From Tatlockia sp. (lineage in GTDB: Bacteria > Pseudomonadota > Gammaproteobacteria > Legionellales > Legionellaceae): DNA of 43,753 bases. Position 1 is the stretch's first letter, and each line of letters begins with the position of its first letter. The stretch spans positions 1-43,753 of the forward strand of contig JACCWI010000003.1 of NCBI GenBank assembly GCA_013697725.1, given 5' to 3'. Of the stretch, positions 23,114 to 30,938 are shown piece after piece. Under the pieces are notes generated by a model. It was not told the origin of the DNA. It saw only the letters and a list, made by a program, of their open reading frames with translations, and ran no database searches. Made by a program: the position numbers and the translations under genes.

Positions 23114-25804
23114 CTAGAAAGACAAGCAAGCGCTTTGTTCGCAATTCTCCAAATCTTCGCTATGCATAAGAAATGAACATTGAGAATTTAAATCAGCTTC
23201 TCTTTTTGTTTTAGCAGTTGAGAAAAATACCGCATCGTTAAGGCAATAGCGTCCAGCCATAATCAGTAATCCCACACCTACGAAGGCTGAGAGAACCATA
23301 ACGATATCAGCAATAAGTCTAGTGGCTTCATCACGGTGTTCAAATTCTTCATGGGCAGCTTTTAGAATTGCATTGGATTGCGCTTTTGCCGAGAGTTCTG
23401 GTGATAAGCGTAGCTCAACAGCGCGTTTGTAGAATCGTCGTATAGAATTGTTATGCTCTTCACCATAGCGCCTGTCCCAGTCCTCTGAAATTTGTTCTTT
23501 TTTATATTTTTGCAATGCTAATAAGTCGAGAACAAGCGGTTCAGTTAGAGTGAAGTCAGGTTTAAGCTTTGCCAAAGCGATACGAAGTATTTCATCTGCT
23601 TTAACGGCAGCTTGGAGTTTTACATTAATTCGTTGATTCAAGCCGGTTTTTTCAAGTGCTTGAGTTGGCGAATCTTCACTGGCAAGCTTGTGCTGCTTTA
23701 AGTTTAACAAATTAATCTTATCTTCTTGTTTAATTTTTGGAAGATTTTTAACTGGTGTTTCGAGTTGGTTTAAGGCTAATTGCTCATTCTGATTTTTCGC
23801 TTCGTTAAATTCAAGGTTGCTCTTAATTATCGTGCTGAATTCAGATTGGCCCAAAGCTAGAGTTTGTTCAGCCTCGCTTAAAACCAATTTAAGCTCAGGG
23901 TCATTTTGTAAAAATCTAGGTAGCTTGTTGAAGGTTTCTTTAAGTTTTTCTAGCGCAGTCTGTTTTTCATTTAGCATAGGTGCTTTGTCAAACCGTTGCT
24001 TTGCCTTTTCAAAGTCAACAAAACAAAGCCGCCATTGGGGTTCGCGTTCAGGACTATTAAGGCTTGTTTTTAATTGAATACGTTGCCATAAAGCTTCATT
24101 TTTAATAAGAGTGGCCATGAGAGCGCTAGGCTTAGTAGTTCGTGATTCATCAATACAGATATAGTAAAGTTCTGCATCACTCAGTGCATGAAGCTCATCC
24201 TCGGTAAAATGATAAAAAATAAGGCTATCTCTTTCTGAGCTCTTCGCTCTGAAGCTTCTCTGCATAAGTTCTTTGTTAACTGCTAATCTTGCCTTTCTAA
24301 AGGATTCTAAATATTTTTTTAGCTCAATAAGGTCAACCCTGACTTTAGAAGAATTTTCTTTTAATCGTTTAAGAACTTTTAGTACTTCAAAGCTTGTATC
24401 TAGCAGCTTTAGCGATTTAAACCATGCTGGATTTTTAAGTTTACAGTCTTCTTTGTAGGCTTCAATGATTAATTTATAAGGTTTTGCGTAATCTGCTATT
24501 ATTAAATCTTCTCCCCAACTTAAATGAAAGGAATCAGCGAGCAGAACAGATTCACGGTATTTTCTCATTAGCGGTAAGTTGCCAATTAATTGTTGAAGCG
24601 TCTGATTTTTACTGGTCGTAAAAAGATTCAGATTGGCTAGAACCCTGTGTTCCCATAAATTATAGATATCAGTCTGCTTGCTGATGACATGAACATAGTG
24701 GTTAAACTCTGTGGCTAGCCTTGAGAGGTCGAGGCCTTTAAAATTTAAGGTTTTATGTTCGCTTAGATTTTTTAATAAAAATTCAAATTGGTCAGGAATA
24801 GGTTTGGAGACATCGATAAATACTTCCGTAGATAATATGGCACTGCGATACAAATTTGAAGTATCCACCAGATTAATCTTTTCATTTAGTGAGGAGATTT
24901 TTGCTAAACGATGGCTAAGCACGGTACTTAAAACATCGGCTAACTCTAAATAATTGCCTAAGTGACCGAATTCAGTCTGGCTAAAAATAGGGATTGACAT
25001 ATAATTAGCCAAAGTGTTTTTGGTTTCTTCATTAAGTAAATCTTTAGGAATTTTGCCAAGTGCCGAGCTCACTATTTCTTTTAGCGTGGTTTTGTCCAGT
25101 TGAGAGATTAAATCGGTTGCTTTTTCAGCAATAGCAGGGAAAAGCCCAGCTATGTTGGTGTAATTATTAATGTATCCTTTGGTAAGCCATTTAAAATTAA
25201 GTAAACCTTGGTATTCATAAGGTACCAATATATCTTTATTGTTTTCTTCGTGAGCAAAATAACGAAACGCCGCTCCCCAATCAATTCGTGCAAATTGCTT
25301 GGGCTCATCGGGTTTTCCGTTTAAAACCACTACATTGCCACTATGAACACTATAATCCCCCAGTAAAAGAGAAAACATAAGGGAGAGGGATAAACCAAAA
25401 TATTGCCCTTGCTGTGTCAGTTCTGTGTAATAACTGGGGCCTGCCAGCATCTCGGTTAGAGGATCTCTGTCAGAGCCATCGCTATAGCCTGTTTGGATAA
25501 TTTTGAATAACTCAGTAAAAGAAACTTTGGGCTGAATTAGGCCATAACTTCCATCATCAAATTGTACGAGATCAGCACAGATTAACGAGGGGAAATATCT
25601 AGGATCAATGAGATCACGAGCCATAAACTCTCGCAGGAGCAAGCCCGAAAATAATTCTGTGAATAATTCATTTTTATCGGCAGGTTTTTTTATAAAAAAC
25701 GCTTCGCCTGTTTCACTCTGGTAAAAGCCATCAACCATGGATTGATTTTTACCAGCAGTTTTAGCTGCGACTTGTCTTAATATTTTACCTTTGTAATCGA
25801 CCAT
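23114..25804 (-). CDS. Large protein with a kinase-like N-terminal domain and a C-terminal membrane segment; putative Dot/Icm effector
   Basis: About 896 residues from the ATG at 25804 (MVDYKGKILRQVAAKTAG); a TTG 81 bp upstream would add 27 residues. The N-terminal ~200 residues contain elements of a protein/lipid-kinase fold: FFIKKPA (beta-3 Lys), ELFTELFSG (helix-C Glu), LLLGDYSVHSGN (a D..x..H..N catalytic-loop-like motif) and ARIDWGAAF (a D-x-G metal-binding motif). The middle is helical and rich in Leu and Lys. Near the C-terminus is one strong hydrophobic segment (VMVLSAFVGVGLLIMAG), then a short polar tail with Glu-rich MHSEDLENCEQSACLSF, like the E-block signals of Dot/Icm substrates. 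The N-terminal kinase-like arrangement reminds me of the LepB family of Legionella effectors, which act on Rab1 and phosphoinositides; this is not verified. I did not recognise a specific effector. Confidence 0.6.
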   Translation of the reverse strand: MVDYKGKILRQVAAKTAGKNQSMVDGFYQSETGEAFFIKKPADKNELFTELFSGLLLREFMARDLIDPRYFPSLICADLVQFDDGSYGLIQPKVSFTELFKIIQTGYSDGSDRDPLTEMLAGPSYYTELTQQGQYFGLSLSLMFSLLLGDYSVHSGNVVVLNGKPDEPKQFARIDWGAAFRYFAHEENNKDILVPYEYQGLLNFKWLTKGYINNYTNIAGLFPAIAEKATDLISQLDKTTLKEIVSSALGKIPKDLLNEETKNTLANYMSIPIFSQTEFGHLGNYLELADVLSTVLSHRLAKISSLNEKINLVDTSNLYRSAILSTEVFIDVSKPIPDQFEFLLKNLSEHKTLNFKGLDLSRLATEFNHYVHVISKQTDIYNLWEHRVLANLNLFTTSKNQTLQQLIGNLPLMRKYRESVLLADSFHLSWGEDLIIADYAKPYKLIIEAYKEDCKLKNPAWFKSLKLLDTSFEVLKVLKRLKENSSKVRVDLIELKKYLESFRKARLAVNKELMQRSFRAKSSERDSLIFYHFTEDELHALSDAELYYICIDESRTTKPSALMATLIKNEALWQRIQLKTSLNSPEREPQWRLCFVDFEKAKQRFDKAPMLNEKQTALEKLKETFNKLPRFLQNDPELKLVLSEAEQTLALGQSEFSTIIKSNLEFNEAKNQNEQLALNQLETPVKNLPKIKQEDKINLLNLKQHKLASEDSPTQALEKTGLNQRINVKLQAAVKADEILRIALAKLKPDFTLTEPLVLDLLALQKYKKEQISEDWDRRYGEEHNNSIRRFYKRAVELRLSPELSAKAQSNAILKAAHEEFEHRDEATRLIADIVMVLSAFVGVGLLIMAGRYCLNDAVFFSTAKTKREADLNSQCSFLMHSEDLENCEQSACLSF

Positions 25805-25883
25805 ATAGGGGTTTGCCTGGTTAACGCAAAACTCATAATAAATTAAAAACATTAAGAGAGTATTAAATCTGGTTTTTTCTACC

Positions 25884-26011
25884 AAGATCGCAGGACGATT
25901 TCATCAAAGTTTAAAAATCCATCACTTTTAAATATTGAACAAGACTACGTTTAATGAATTTTCTTCCTCGGCAAATTTTTAAACTTTGATGAAATCTCCC
26001 TGCTAAGATCG
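25884..26011. mobile_element. MITE-like element with 29-bp terminal inverted repeats and short flanking direct repeats
   Basis: Two arms, 25890-25918 and 25975-26003, are reverse complements at 27 of 29 positions; the inner 22 bp (25897-25918 and 25975-25996) match perfectly. The arms are flanked by direct copies of AAGATCG at 25884-25890 and 26005-26011, which look like a target-site duplication of about 7 bp. The 56 bp between the arms has no coding content. Size (~114 bp), inverted repeats and duplication are what a non-autonomous transposable element would leave. It lies between the putative effector gene and the divergent DUF72 gene, so it may carry or alter their promoters. Confidence 0.65.
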
Positions 26012-26132
26012 TAAATAAGGAGCTAGGCTACTCTGTCTATAAAAAAATCACCCTTTGATATAGGTTTATGATTGACAGTGCTTAAAAAAAAATTTAAAAA
26101 TTCCTGATGGGCGCAAAACTAAGGGCAATTAA

Positions 26133-27014
26133 TTGACTAAGGAAGAGGATTTGCTACGAGCTGAACGTCGGGCAAGACGTGAAGCCCGTCGACAGAAACA
26201 GCGCAATGCTAATATTGGTCGGGCAAAAAAAATGCATATTGCGCGCTTGGCGGCAGCTGATAACGTCTGCACAACCCCAGCGCCTCCAGCCGTTAATGTT
26301 GGATGTTCGGGTTGGTTTTATTGGCACTGGCGAGGTCAATTCTATCCTCAAGATATGCCTACCAAAGATTGGTTTAACCATTACAGTGACAGTTTTGAAA
26401 CAGTGGAATTAAATGCACCTTTCTATTCTTGGCCAACTCTTGCTAATGTGGCTCTTTGGCAACGCCAGGCAGATGGTAAAAAATTTATTTATACCGTAAA
26501 AGTCTGTGAATTAATCACGCATATAAAACGTTTTGAAGGTACAAACACTTTGGTCAAAGACTTTAATTATATCGCTGATTTACTACAAGCACGTATGGGA
26601 TGTTTTCTTTATCAATTACCTCCCAGCTTCCACTTCACCCCTGCCCGATTGCGCAATATTGTCCTCCAATTAGATTCAAGACGGCGCAATGTTGTTGAAT
26701 TCAGGCATATAAGCTGGTGGAATGAAGACGTTTATTCCGCTTTCCGTCAAGCAGGAATAATTTTTTGTTCAACCAGCGGCCCTCGTTTTCCCGATGAATT
26801 AATTTCTACAACGGATGAAGTTTATATCCGTTTTCATGGTAAAGAAAAGTGGTATTTGTATAATTATAGTGAGGAGGAACTCAATGCTTGGGCTGAGCGA
26901 ATTTCTCAAAGTGGTGCTAAACGAATCTGGGCTTATTTTAATAATGACGGCGAAGGGCATGCTATTAATAACGCGAAAGCTTTTATCAAAATTCTTAAAA
27001 CGTTATCTTATTGA
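26133..27014 (+). CDS. DUF72 family protein with a basic N-terminal extension
   Basis: A 293-residue protein whose residues ~52-293 form a DUF72 (TIM-barrel-like) domain: VNVGCSGWFYWHWRGQFYP at the start, FETVELNAPFYSWP, then KFIYTVKVCELITHIKRF and VVEFRHISWW, all family-typical. The first ~40 residues are unusual: an Arg/Lys-rich helix (RRARREARRQKQR). The start is TTG at 26133, with AAGGG 7 bp upstream as ribosome binding site, which supports the extended form. The function of DUF72 is not established. It is divergent from the effector gene, across the MITE-like element. The basic extension could bind nucleic acid or be an artefact of start choice, though no alternative start fits well. Confidence 0.83.
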   Translation: MTKEEDLLRAERRARREARRQKQRNANIGRAKKMHIARLAAADNVCTTPAPPAVNVGCSGWFYWHWRGQFYPQDMPTKDWFNHYSDSFETVELNAPFYSWPTLANVALWQRQADGKKFIYTVKVCELITHIKRFEGTNTLVKDFNYIADLLQARMGCFLYQLPPSFHFTPARLRNIVLQLDSRRRNVVEFRHISWWNEDVYSAFRQAGIIFCSTSGPRFPDELISTTDEVYIRFHGKEKWYLYNYSEEELNAWAERISQSGAKRIWAYFNNDGEGHAINNAKAFIKILKTLSY

Positions 27015-27048
27015 TCTGAAGAGTACATCTAATTAATTGATTAAAAAG

Positions 27049-27312
27049 TCAAGGTCTTAGAGCCGCATTTCCGCCATGAATTTCATAATATTCTTGCCAT
27101 TCGAAATCAATATAATTTTCCATTAAACGTTTTATCTCATTTTGCACTCCGGCTCGAGTTGTATACTCCGTGTGAAATTTCCTTGGTGCGCAAGAATTTT
27201 TATTGTCAGTTAAACTACTAATGTAACCATCTGCGGCGTATAGATTTTTCTTTGTTTTATCTTGATGAATCTTATAGTGAATTTTGAAATTTTTATAACT
27301 ATATTCTGGCAT
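27049..27312 (-). CDS. Small hypothetical protein
   Basis: About 87 residues from the ATG at 27312 (MPEYSYKNFKIHYKI). The protein is polar, tyrosine-rich (Y-x-x-x-F-x-I-x-Y pattern) and has no signal peptide or membrane segment. The middle reads DGYISSLTDNKNSCAPRKFHTEYT and the end EWQEYYEIHGGNAALRP. I do not recognise a family. A longer frame (start 27333, MRDRED) is possible; the shorter start is preferred because the extension has an unusual composition. It is convergent with the DUF72 gene, with 34 bp between. It might be one of the small unique proteins common in Legionella genomes. Confidence 0.55.
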   Translation of the reverse strand: MPEYSYKNFKIHYKIHQDKTKKNLYAADGYISSLTDNKNSCAPRKFHTEYTTRAGVQNEIKRLMENYIDFEWQEYYEIHGGNAALRP

Positions 27313-27477
27313 TTTATCTTCCCGGTCTCTCATTTAGAAGCAAGTTTATTGAACGTTATATTAATAACCATAGCTAATAATAGTTAATCTTGCAAAAAAT
27401 TTTGGTTTATTTAAGCTAAGTATTATCCTTGTCTTGTGCACTTTGCCCTGTCATAATGCATATTTTGCCATAATCCT

Positions 27478-28089
27478 ATGATTTTCAAATATAAAAAAAT
27501 TCAATTTCTCGTTTTATGTCATATAGCAATTTTCTGTCTAAGTAATATTCTTGTTCTCTATCCCTTTGTTTTATTTGGGTTAAGAACAACTTGGGGTGCC
27601 TTTACCTATCCACTAATTTTTGTTTTAACCGATTTAACGACCCGTATTATTGGCCCGGAAAATGCCCGAAAAATAATTTTTAAGGCGATGTTTCCTGCAG
27701 TTATCAGCTCTTTTCTTATTTCTAATTTTATTAATCAGACTGAATTATTTACGATCAATGTCACTGTTTTACGTATAAGCCTGGCCAGTTTTATTGCCTA
27801 TATCTTGGGGCAAATGTTAGATATCACTATTTTTCAAAAATTTAAACAAAATTCTCGTTGGTGGGTAGCGCCGAGTATTTCAACTATTTTCGGTAATTTT
27901 TTTGATACCTATTGTTTCTTTTTTATTGCCTTTTATCAGAGCTCCAATCTATTTTTAAGTGCACATTGGCTTGAGATTGCTACGGTGGATTTAGCATTTA
28001 AGCTAGCGATTAGTTTAATTACCTTTATTCCACTATATGGTTTTATTTTACAAATTTTAACTAAGAATCGTCGTACAGCTTTGGCTTAA
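27478..28089 (+). CDS. yhhQ: Queuosine precursor transporter (YhhQ/VUT family)
   Basis: A 203-residue integral membrane protein with about six hydrophobic segments, from FLVLCHIAIFCLSNILVLYP through LAISLITFIPLYGFIL. The family motif is seen in TYPLIFVLTDLTTRIIGPENARKI (TxPLxFxxTDxxxxxxG), which is diagnostic of YhhQ-type preQ0/preQ1 carriers, and LGQMLDITIFQKFK is also conserved. YhhQ brings in 7-cyano-7-deazaguanine for queuosine synthesis. The gene stands alone between a small hypothetical gene and mltB; I saw no preQ1 riboswitch in the ~145 bp upstream, which is AT-rich. Confidence 0.88.
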   Translation: MIFKYKKIQFLVLCHIAIFCLSNILVLYPFVLFGLRTTWGAFTYPLIFVLTDLTTRIIGPENARKIIFKAMFPAVISSFLISNFINQTELFTINVTVLRISLASFIAYILGQMLDITIFQKFKQNSRWWVAPSISTIFGNFFDTYCFFFIAFYQSSNLFLSAHWLEIATVDLAFKLAISLITFIPLYGFILQILTKNRRTALA

Positions 28090-28189
28090 GTTGATTTGTT
28101 GCTTAATTTTAACGACGGCACAGATCCTGCAAGCTCAAAAAACCAATTTAAAAAAGCAGCATTTAAAAAATAATTAACAGGGGAATATT

Positions 28190-29161
28190 ATGAAAATCTG
28201 GGGTCTAAATTTGACTGCTATAGCTTTGTTATTATTGTCAACACTGAGCTTTGCGAACCCCAAATGGAATGATTGGGTTGAAGGGGTAAAGCAACAAGCG
28301 CTTGCCGAGGGCATTTCTGCAACACTTTTTGACAAAGTGTTTGCTGATATCAATGAGCCAAGTCGAACCGTTAAAGGATTGGCGCGTTCCCAGCCGGAGC
28401 ATCGATTAACTTTTTCCAATTATTTACATACTCGAGCTGATGGTTATCGGATTGCAATGGGTCGTAAAAATTATGCTAAAAACAAAGAACTTCTTGATAG
28501 TGTAGGTGAGAATTTTGGGGTTGATCCCTGTTTTATAGTGGCTTTCTGGGGCATGGAGACCAGTTACGGTACTTACATGGGGAACTTTCCTGTTGTTAAA
28601 TCACTGGCAACTCTTGCCTATGATTCGAAACGACAGGATTTTTTCCGTAAAGAATTGCTGCTGGCGTTACATATTTTAGATGGCGGTCATGTCGACCTTG
28701 CTCATTTTAAAGGCGAGTGGGCAGGAGCTTCAGGCCAGCCACAATTTTTGCCTTCCAGCTGGGTACAATTTGCAGTGGATTATGACCGCGATGGCAAAAA
28801 AGATATTTGGGAATCTAAGGCAGATGTATTTGCTTCGATTGCTAATTATATGAAGAAAAATGGCTGGAAAACTGGAGAGCCTTGGGCAGTACAAGTTAAA
28901 TTACCCTCAAATTTTGATATGAAATTGGAAGGTAAAACTATCATAAAACCCGTGAGTGAGTGGAACGCCATGGGTGTTAGAACTGAAACAGGCGAAGCAT
29001 TACCCAATCAACATTTGCAGGCCAGTATCGTCCAACCGAATGGAGGTCCGGTATTTTTAGCCTATCCCAATTTTAAAATGATTTTGCGATACAATAATTC
29101 CATCTATTATGCCGGTGCAATCGGTTATATGGCGGATAAAATTTGTAATCGCGTTAAATAG
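28190..29161 (+). CDS. mltB: Lytic murein transglycosylase B
   Basis: A 323-residue periplasmic protein with an N-terminal signal peptide (LTAIALLLLSTLSFA), no lipobox. The SLT domain has the catalytic Glu in VAFWGMETSYGTYMGNFPV (about E123) and the MltB signature GEWAGASGQPQFLPSSWVQ, followed by DYDRDGKKDIWESKADVFAS, a Ca-binding-like loop, and SIANYMKKNGW. It cleaves the N-acetylmuramic acid-beta-1,4-N-acetylglucosamine bond to make 1,6-anhydro ends in peptidoglycan turnover. The length is that of the MltB family without lipid anchor. GGGG-containing ribosome binding site (AGGGGAA) precedes the ATG. The next gene, msrBA, starts 17 bp later on the same strand. Confidence 0.94.
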   Translation: MKIWGLNLTAIALLLLSTLSFANPKWNDWVEGVKQQALAEGISATLFDKVFADINEPSRTVKGLARSQPEHRLTFSNYLHTRADGYRIAMGRKNYAKNKELLDSVGENFGVDPCFIVAFWGMETSYGTYMGNFPVVKSLATLAYDSKRQDFFRKELLLALHILDGGHVDLAHFKGEWAGASGQPQFLPSSWVQFAVDYDRDGKKDIWESKADVFASIANYMKKNGWKTGEPWAVQVKLPSNFDMKLEGKTIIKPVSEWNAMGVRTETGEALPNQHLQASIVQPNGGPVFLAYPNFKMILRYNNSIYYAGAIGYMADKICNRVK

Positions 29162-29178
29162 AAAGGAATGGGTATAAT

Positions 29179-30054
29179 ATGAATAATTATCTGGATAAAA
29201 CAGCAAGCTTAACGCCTGTTACTGGACGTATTATTTGTGAAAAAGCAACTGAATACCCACATAGCGGTGGGTATAACGAAGTTGCAGAAGATGGTACTTA
29301 TCTTTGTAGACGCTGTGGTCTTGCCTTATTTAGAGCTAACTCTCAATTCCAATCGGGTTGTGGTTGGCCAAGTTTTGATGAGTCAATTGTTCAGTCTGTT
29401 AAAGAAATCGCAGATAGCGATGGTCGACGTACAGAGATAATTTGTGAACGTTGTGAAGCCCATTTAGGCCATGTTTTTAAAGGTGAACAGCTAACTTCAA
29501 AAAATCTACGCCACTGTGTTAATTCCGCTTCAATCGATTTTGTCGCCGATAGGCAGGTAGTAGATACAGAAGAAGCCTTGGTTGCGGGGGGATGTTTTTG
29601 GGGTATAGACCATTATTTGCGCTCAGTGCCGGGTGTCCTCAAAGTAGAAGTGGGTTATTCTGGTGGAACACTGCTTAATCCAAGCTATGAGCAGGTATGC
29701 CAGGGCTTAAGCGGGCATTATGAGGTTGCGCGTGTGGTTTATGATCGCGCAAAAACAACTTATGCTCAGGTTTTAAAACGATTTTTTGAAATTCACGATC
29801 CAACGCAAAGCACTGGCCAAGGTCCTGATCTTGGATCTCAATATAAATCAGCTATCTTTTACTACAATAAGGCCCAGCTTGAAGAAGCGCAAAATCTCAT
29901 TCAACGTTTGAAACAAAGCGGTTATGAGGTTGTTACACAATTACTGGAAGTTCAGCCCTTTTGGCCTGCAGAGAATTATCATCAGCATTATTATCAAAAA
30001 CACAACAAACTACCTTATTGTCATAGCCCCGTAGCTCGATTTGATAAAAGCTGA
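29179..30054 (+). CDS. msrBA: Bifunctional methionine sulfoxide reductase MsrB-MsrA
   Basis: A 291-residue fusion. Residues ~12-120 form MsrB, with zinc-binding CRRC and CERC pairs, CGWPSFDESI, and catalytic Cys in RHCVNSASIDF. Residues ~130-285 form MsrA, with catalytic Cys in AGGCFWGIDHYLR, VEVGYSGG, HDPTQSTGQGPDLGSQYKS and FWPAENYHQ. Together they reduce the R and S forms of methionine sulfoxide in proteins, with thioredoxin. The MsrB-first order is less common than MsrA-first. There is no signal peptide, so it is cytosolic. It lies 17 bp after mltB and is convergent with the next gene. Confidence 0.94.
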   Translation: MNNYLDKTASLTPVTGRIICEKATEYPHSGGYNEVAEDGTYLCRRCGLALFRANSQFQSGCGWPSFDESIVQSVKEIADSDGRRTEIICERCEAHLGHVFKGEQLTSKNLRHCVNSASIDFVADRQVVDTEEALVAGGCFWGIDHYLRSVPGVLKVEVGYSGGTLLNPSYEQVCQGLSGHYEVARVVYDRAKTTYAQVLKRFFEIHDPTQSTGQGPDLGSQYKSAIFYYNKAQLEEAQNLIQRLKQSGYEVVTQLLEVQPFWPAENYHQHYYQKHNKLPYCHSPVARFDKS

Positions 30055-30060
30055 CTAGCT

Positions 30061-30537
30061 CTAATTTTTAACTTCATCAAACTGGGTAATCCACAATTTT
30101 GCAGCAGAATTAGCCGTTTCAGGAATGGACTCGATGGTTATCTGTTGCACCAAAGGCGGATAAAAAGGGCCTGCTGCTGTTGCCCACTGATAGCTAATTA
30201 GAAATTGCCATTTATTTTTGGTTTCGGCAATTTTTTTAATAGTATAAGAGGTAATCCAGGGACTTGAGGTTCCTGAAACCCAGTTAGGCCAACTATCTTT
30301 GTATTTGCTTTTTAATTGATCTGAAAACAACAGATATTGCAGGGCGCCATTTCTTTCTTTATTGGCCTTAGCAAACAAGTTGGCCATCGCGCCAGCTGAA
30401 TTTGGCATTAAGGCTTGCTCTAACATTCGAATGCGAGCCGCATAAGATTCTGGTTGTGAGGTCGGTTCCGCTAGTCCTGATACAGAAAAGGAAATCAGTG
30501 CTAAAAAATAAATAATTGCGGTTTTTGAGCTAGACAT
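30061..30537 (-). CDS. Secreted hypothetical protein
   Basis: A 158-residue protein with an N-terminal signal peptide (AIIYFLALISFSVSGLA, cleavage after ~23). The mature part includes YAARIRMLEQALMPNS, FAKANKERNGALQYLLFS and NWVSGTSSPWITSYTIKK, and ends in a region like LWITQFDEVKN. I do not recognise a named domain; the later half (KWQFLISYQWATAAGP) suggests a nuclear-transport-factor-like or lipoprotein-like fold, but that is only impression. It follows tatB by 12 bp on the same strand, so it is likely part of the ubiE-ubiJ-ubiB-tatA-tatB transcript, and it ends 6 bp from the convergent msrBA gene. Confidence 0.7.
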   Translation of the reverse strand: MSSSKTAIIYFLALISFSVSGLAEPTSQPESYAARIRMLEQALMPNSAGAMANLFAKANKERNGALQYLLFSDQLKSKYKDSWPNWVSGTSSPWITSYTIKKIAETKNKWQFLISYQWATAAGPFYPPLVQQITIESIPETANSAAKLWITQFDEVKN

Positions 30538-30549
30538 TTTTTTCCTTTA

Positions 30550-30786
30550 TCAATGAGGATCAATTTTTTTATCACTGCCAAGCATCTCAGCTTGTTCAGC
30601 TTTGCGTATATTTTCTTGTAGTTGTTGTTCAGCCAATTGTTTTTGCCAAAATAGGGACACTTGCTTTTTACAATAATCCAAATAGCGCAAAAGTTTACCA
30701 AGGTGCTCAGCCAACATCGGTAATTTTTTAGGTCCAAAAACAATTAAGGCGACGCAAAAACTAAGTAAAAGCTCTGCACTATTCAT
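30550..30786 (-). CDS. tatB: Sec-independent protein translocase TatB
   Basis: A 78-residue protein with one N-terminal membrane segment (AELLLSFCVALIVFGPKKLP) containing the conserved hinge FGPKKLP, followed by an amphipathic helix (MLAEHLGKLLRYL) and a charged tail. These are TatB features (Glu in the transmembrane segment, FGP, helix). The start is the ATG at 30786, inside the last codons of tatA (8-bp overlap). TatB binds twin-arginine signal peptides together with TatC. It is shorter than E. coli TatB (171 residues), as common outside enterics. There is no tatC in this window. Confidence 0.85.
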   Translation of the reverse strand: MNSAELLLSFCVALIVFGPKKLPMLAEHLGKLLRYLDYCKKQVSLFWQKQLAEQQLQENIRKAEQAEMLGSDKKIDPH

Positions 30787-30937
30787 TTTTATCTTGCTCA
30801 TTAAGAGCGCGACGAAAATTTTTAATTGCAGCTCCTAAATCGCTACCCATGTTTTTTAGTTTTTCCGTGCCAAACAAGGCAACTATAATGAGTAAAATCA
30901 GTAAAAGTGAGAGTGGTTTTATACCGGCAAAACCCAT
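30779..30937 (-). CDS. tatA: Sec-independent protein translocase TatA
   Basis: A 52-residue protein from the ATG at 30937. One membrane segment (LSLLLILLIIVALFG) is followed by FGTEKLKNMGSDLGAAIKNFRRAL, the characteristic TatA hinge and amphipathic helix (FG..KL...G.DLG.AIK.F). It forms the protein-conducting pore of the Tat pathway, which exports folded, often cofactor-containing proteins such as Rieske-type or haem proteins. It starts 1 bp after the ubiB stop and overlaps tatB, so it is translated as part of the ubi-tat operon. Confidence 0.92.
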   Translation of the reverse strand: MGFAGIKPLSLLLILLIIVALFGTEKLKNMGSDLGAAIKNFRRALNEQDKNE

Positions 30938-30938
30938 A

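Noticed and set aside
25820..25870. PmrA-box-like sequence (TTAAT repeats) upstream of the effector start
   Set aside because: The spacing of the two TTAAT units is 9 bp, not the 11 bp expected for PmrA, and the region is AT-rich, so chance is likely.
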